DNA of 64,000 nucleotides, taken from NCBI GenBank assembly GCA_029962745.1, contig CM057151.1, positions 1,119,298 through 1,183,297 on the forward strand. The letters run 5' to 3'. The position numbers and the translations under genes are program-made. Origin of the DNA: Echinometra lucunter. Lineage: Eukaryota > Echinodermata > Echinoidea > Camarodonta > Echinometridae. Under the pieces are notes generated by a model. It was not told the DNA's origin. It saw only the letters and a list, made by a program, of their open reading frames with translations, and searched no databases. This document shows, in pieces, positions 61,655 through 64,000 of this stretch (the first letter of the stretch is position 1; every line of letters starts with the position of its first letter).

Positions 61655-63080
61655 CAGGACCCCAGATATTAGAGTGTAAACTGAAAAAGAAAAAAGAATC
61701 CACTTCCTCATTTTACATGCTATTTTTCCATGAATCCATCCCTGATTTTCACTACGTATTTTTACTACTATAACTTCACATCATATTTGCATCGAAGAAA
61801 TAGCTATGCCATTAAGTTTAGAGTCAGTATCAGAAGGCTGGGAGATTGCGACAAATATGCCGTCACATATACTTAAACGTTCACAGGTCATTTTGATAAA
61901 TGTAGCGATCTTTAGAATGGCTGGTGAAATTGCCTGATTAATCATCACGTGATCCTATAGTCACAGAAATGTGTTCTTTTATTTTAATAAGACAGGGTCA
62001 ACGTTTATTTAACGAACTGGTCGACTACAGGTGTTACAACTGTCAACAGTTTCTAAGTATATATATTCTCCCGTTCGAACGAAAAAAAAAAATGTGTGTC
62101 GGGGGGGGGGGGGGTGCGGGCGAGATTGTCTAACTTCAGACCAGCTATCCCACCGATTGTTGAATTTGCATTGAAAAAGTATTTTTTTCTTTAAAGATTA
62201 AATTCTGCTTTTGACTTCACAATATATAAACATATATACATGTATAACAAACCACATATATTCATAACATAAACAGTATAAAATCAACAACACAAATGTA
62301 ATTCTAATTAAATAAGACAATATTGTAAAAGGCAAGGTTACAGTAAAATGATATACTTCCATCTGTTTTCAAATGATATGAAGTTGTTTCTTTTAACATA
62401 AATGTAATGTTCAAGAGAGCGATAATGCATTTAAAAGAGTTGATTGAAAATATGTTATATTTGCATTTGCTGGAAAATATATAGTATTTGGCATAACAAA
62501 TAATGAAAATAAATTGAACTCCATCATTTCCATAAAATCATTCAAAGCATTGCATTACAAAGTAAAATAAAGTTTAAGAATAATACAATTGCAAATTCAT
62601 TCATATTTAGGAATTCAAAACAATTCTGTATAAATAACAAGTATTTACTTTAATCACATTCTACCTCTTTCTTCAACCCATTTCTTCTTCCCAATTCCTT
62701 CTTCATATAACTTTTCCTTCGTTGCCTGTCTTTTATTCCCCAACTCCTATCCTTCTCTTCTTTCTCTTCTGCCTTTTAGCTCTTTCATCATTTATTGCTT
62801 ATATTTCACAATAACTATGTACCATGCTACTTCTTTTCCCTTCTTGATTGTATCTATTTATTAAGGAGTGCAAGCAACTATAAAAAAAATACCGCTTATA
62901 TCCTCCTAGCCAACTCGCTAAGAATCTGTCCCCCCCCCCTTTGTCTTTATTCGTTTACTCTTGTCTAGTCCTTACCCACATCTCAACTTGCTTAAATACT
63001 TTTATGTGTTTTATGCTGTAAGTACCATGTTTTGTAATTATTTTCTTCAATTTTACACAGTCCTGTAATATACATTGTTC
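61655..63080. repeat. Duplicated spacer block A, copy 2
   Basis: Counterpart of 37,730-39,385 with small deletions. It leads into block B copy 3. Confidence 0.85.
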
Positions 63081-63159
63081 CCACATAAACATGTAACCTG
63101 GATTTATTTTTGTTTGTTTCAGTTTGTTTTCATATGAATAAAGTTGATGTTGAAAATTA

Positions 63160-64000
63160 CCCAATTACATGTGTATGGAATATACATTGTTCATTATCTC
63201 AGGAAGATATTCTACAAACATTATAATTCAGAATCGTAACGGGCAAATATTTTACACATTTCTACCTCAGTGTTGTTACACAAGGATACATTCATTGTGT
63301 AAACAGAAACGTCTTCGATTAACTTGGGTATATGGGTTCATTAAGTCCTCTTCGTGTCATGAGGCAATTTTTATAACTAGTCGCAAAAAAAAGACGATTG
63401 ATGTATTACATGAATTCCAGTAAAATATATTCTCGCCAACCTTCAATCAGCGAAGATATTAATCATGAAAAATAAGATTCATATTGTCGACCAATAAAAG
63501 TGTCATCAAGAGTATTTATATAATCAAATGCTTTCGATTCCAATTCTAGACCGATAAAATATATTATAACGATGATAATGTATAGCGCCGGTATCCGCCA
63601 GGGCCTGACGCTCATGGCAAATTACACATCATTAACATCATCGATCAAATACATATTGGAAATAAATTCTTCACCCTCAAACCAAGTACAAATATTACAT
63701 GCTGTTGATATCCATTCCTCTTCACATACAATTCAATTAGAAGAAACATTTACATATAATATATCAATTATGCTCATTTCAAAAAGAGTTTCAATTATAT
63801 CCCAACTATAAAGTTTTTGTTTCATTTGATAATAGTTTACTTAGTATATAGGTAAGAGCTACATGAACTGTGAGAGGGTACCTCCTATCGTATATGCAGA
63901 AACAACACAATTACATAGTGCTCATCAATAATGGAATATCTGTAGTTCGCCTCTCGACGTCTTAGATTTAATGATCTATTTCGGTACCGCATTGATCACC
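63160..64000. repeat. Duplicated spacer block B, copy 3 (runs off window)
   Basis: Matches 54,440-55,276 nearly base for base, including GCGCCGGTATCCGCCAGGGC and the start of the receptor downstream block (TTCGCCTCTCGACGTCTTAG). The window ends inside this match. Confidence 0.88.

Overview
The window is animal (metazoan) genomic DNA. It is AT-rich, has introns and no bacterial-style operons, and is packed with LINE fragments, tRNA-derived SINEs, inverted-repeat DNA transposons and microsatellites. The mix of CR1/jockey-type LINEs, many small DNA elements and a tandem family of rapidly changing immunoglobulin-type receptors suggests a marine invertebrate deuterostome. My guess is an echinoderm, probably a sea urchin; this is inference, and no species marker was found.

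Left third (1 to about 23,000): one gene on the minus strand, an HDAC6-type histone/protein deacetylase. Thirteen exons read well, from the start codon at 17,715 to the catalytic Tyr region of the first deacetylase domain at the left edge. One exon is hidden in a 500-base N gap (7,754-8,253). The rest of the gene (second deacetylase domain and any zinc finger) must lie left of the window. Its introns hold three tandem-repeat arrays that appear to be amplified from exon/intron boundaries: a 34-bp array with an acceptor-like motif, a 68-bp array with a copy of an exon end plus its splice donor, and a roughly 130-bp repeat of the first coding exon's end.

Middle (about 23,000-29,700): no gene recognised. 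It holds LINE 3' ends (two with snap-back hairpins), a hAT-type MITE with a perfect 8-bp target duplication, a tRNA-like SINE and long TA/CA microsatellites.

Right half (29,700-64,000): a tandem array of immunoglobulin-domain membrane receptor genes, all on the minus strand, separated by duplicated spacer blocks that later insertions have broken up. Receptor 1 (29,732-32,051) has two exons, a V-type Ig domain, a second extracellular region, a Ser/Thr stalk, one membrane segment and a tail with several YxxP tyrosine motifs. A 2.4-kb foldback transposon has cut its signal peptide and now supplies the first 11 codons of the reading frame. Receptor 2 (47,439-49,130) reads as one exon with a different tail. 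Receptor 3 (about 56,270-57,130) is a broken relic combining an extracellular region like receptor 1 with a tail like receptor 2. The spacer pattern begins again at 61,655 and runs off the right edge, so another copy is expected just beyond it. Three long LINE copies (40,075-42,248 minus, 43,257-46,573 plus, 50,297-52,640 minus) and three large inverted-repeat elements (32,018-34,400; 34,641-35,856; 57,459-60,534) account for most of the remaining sequence.
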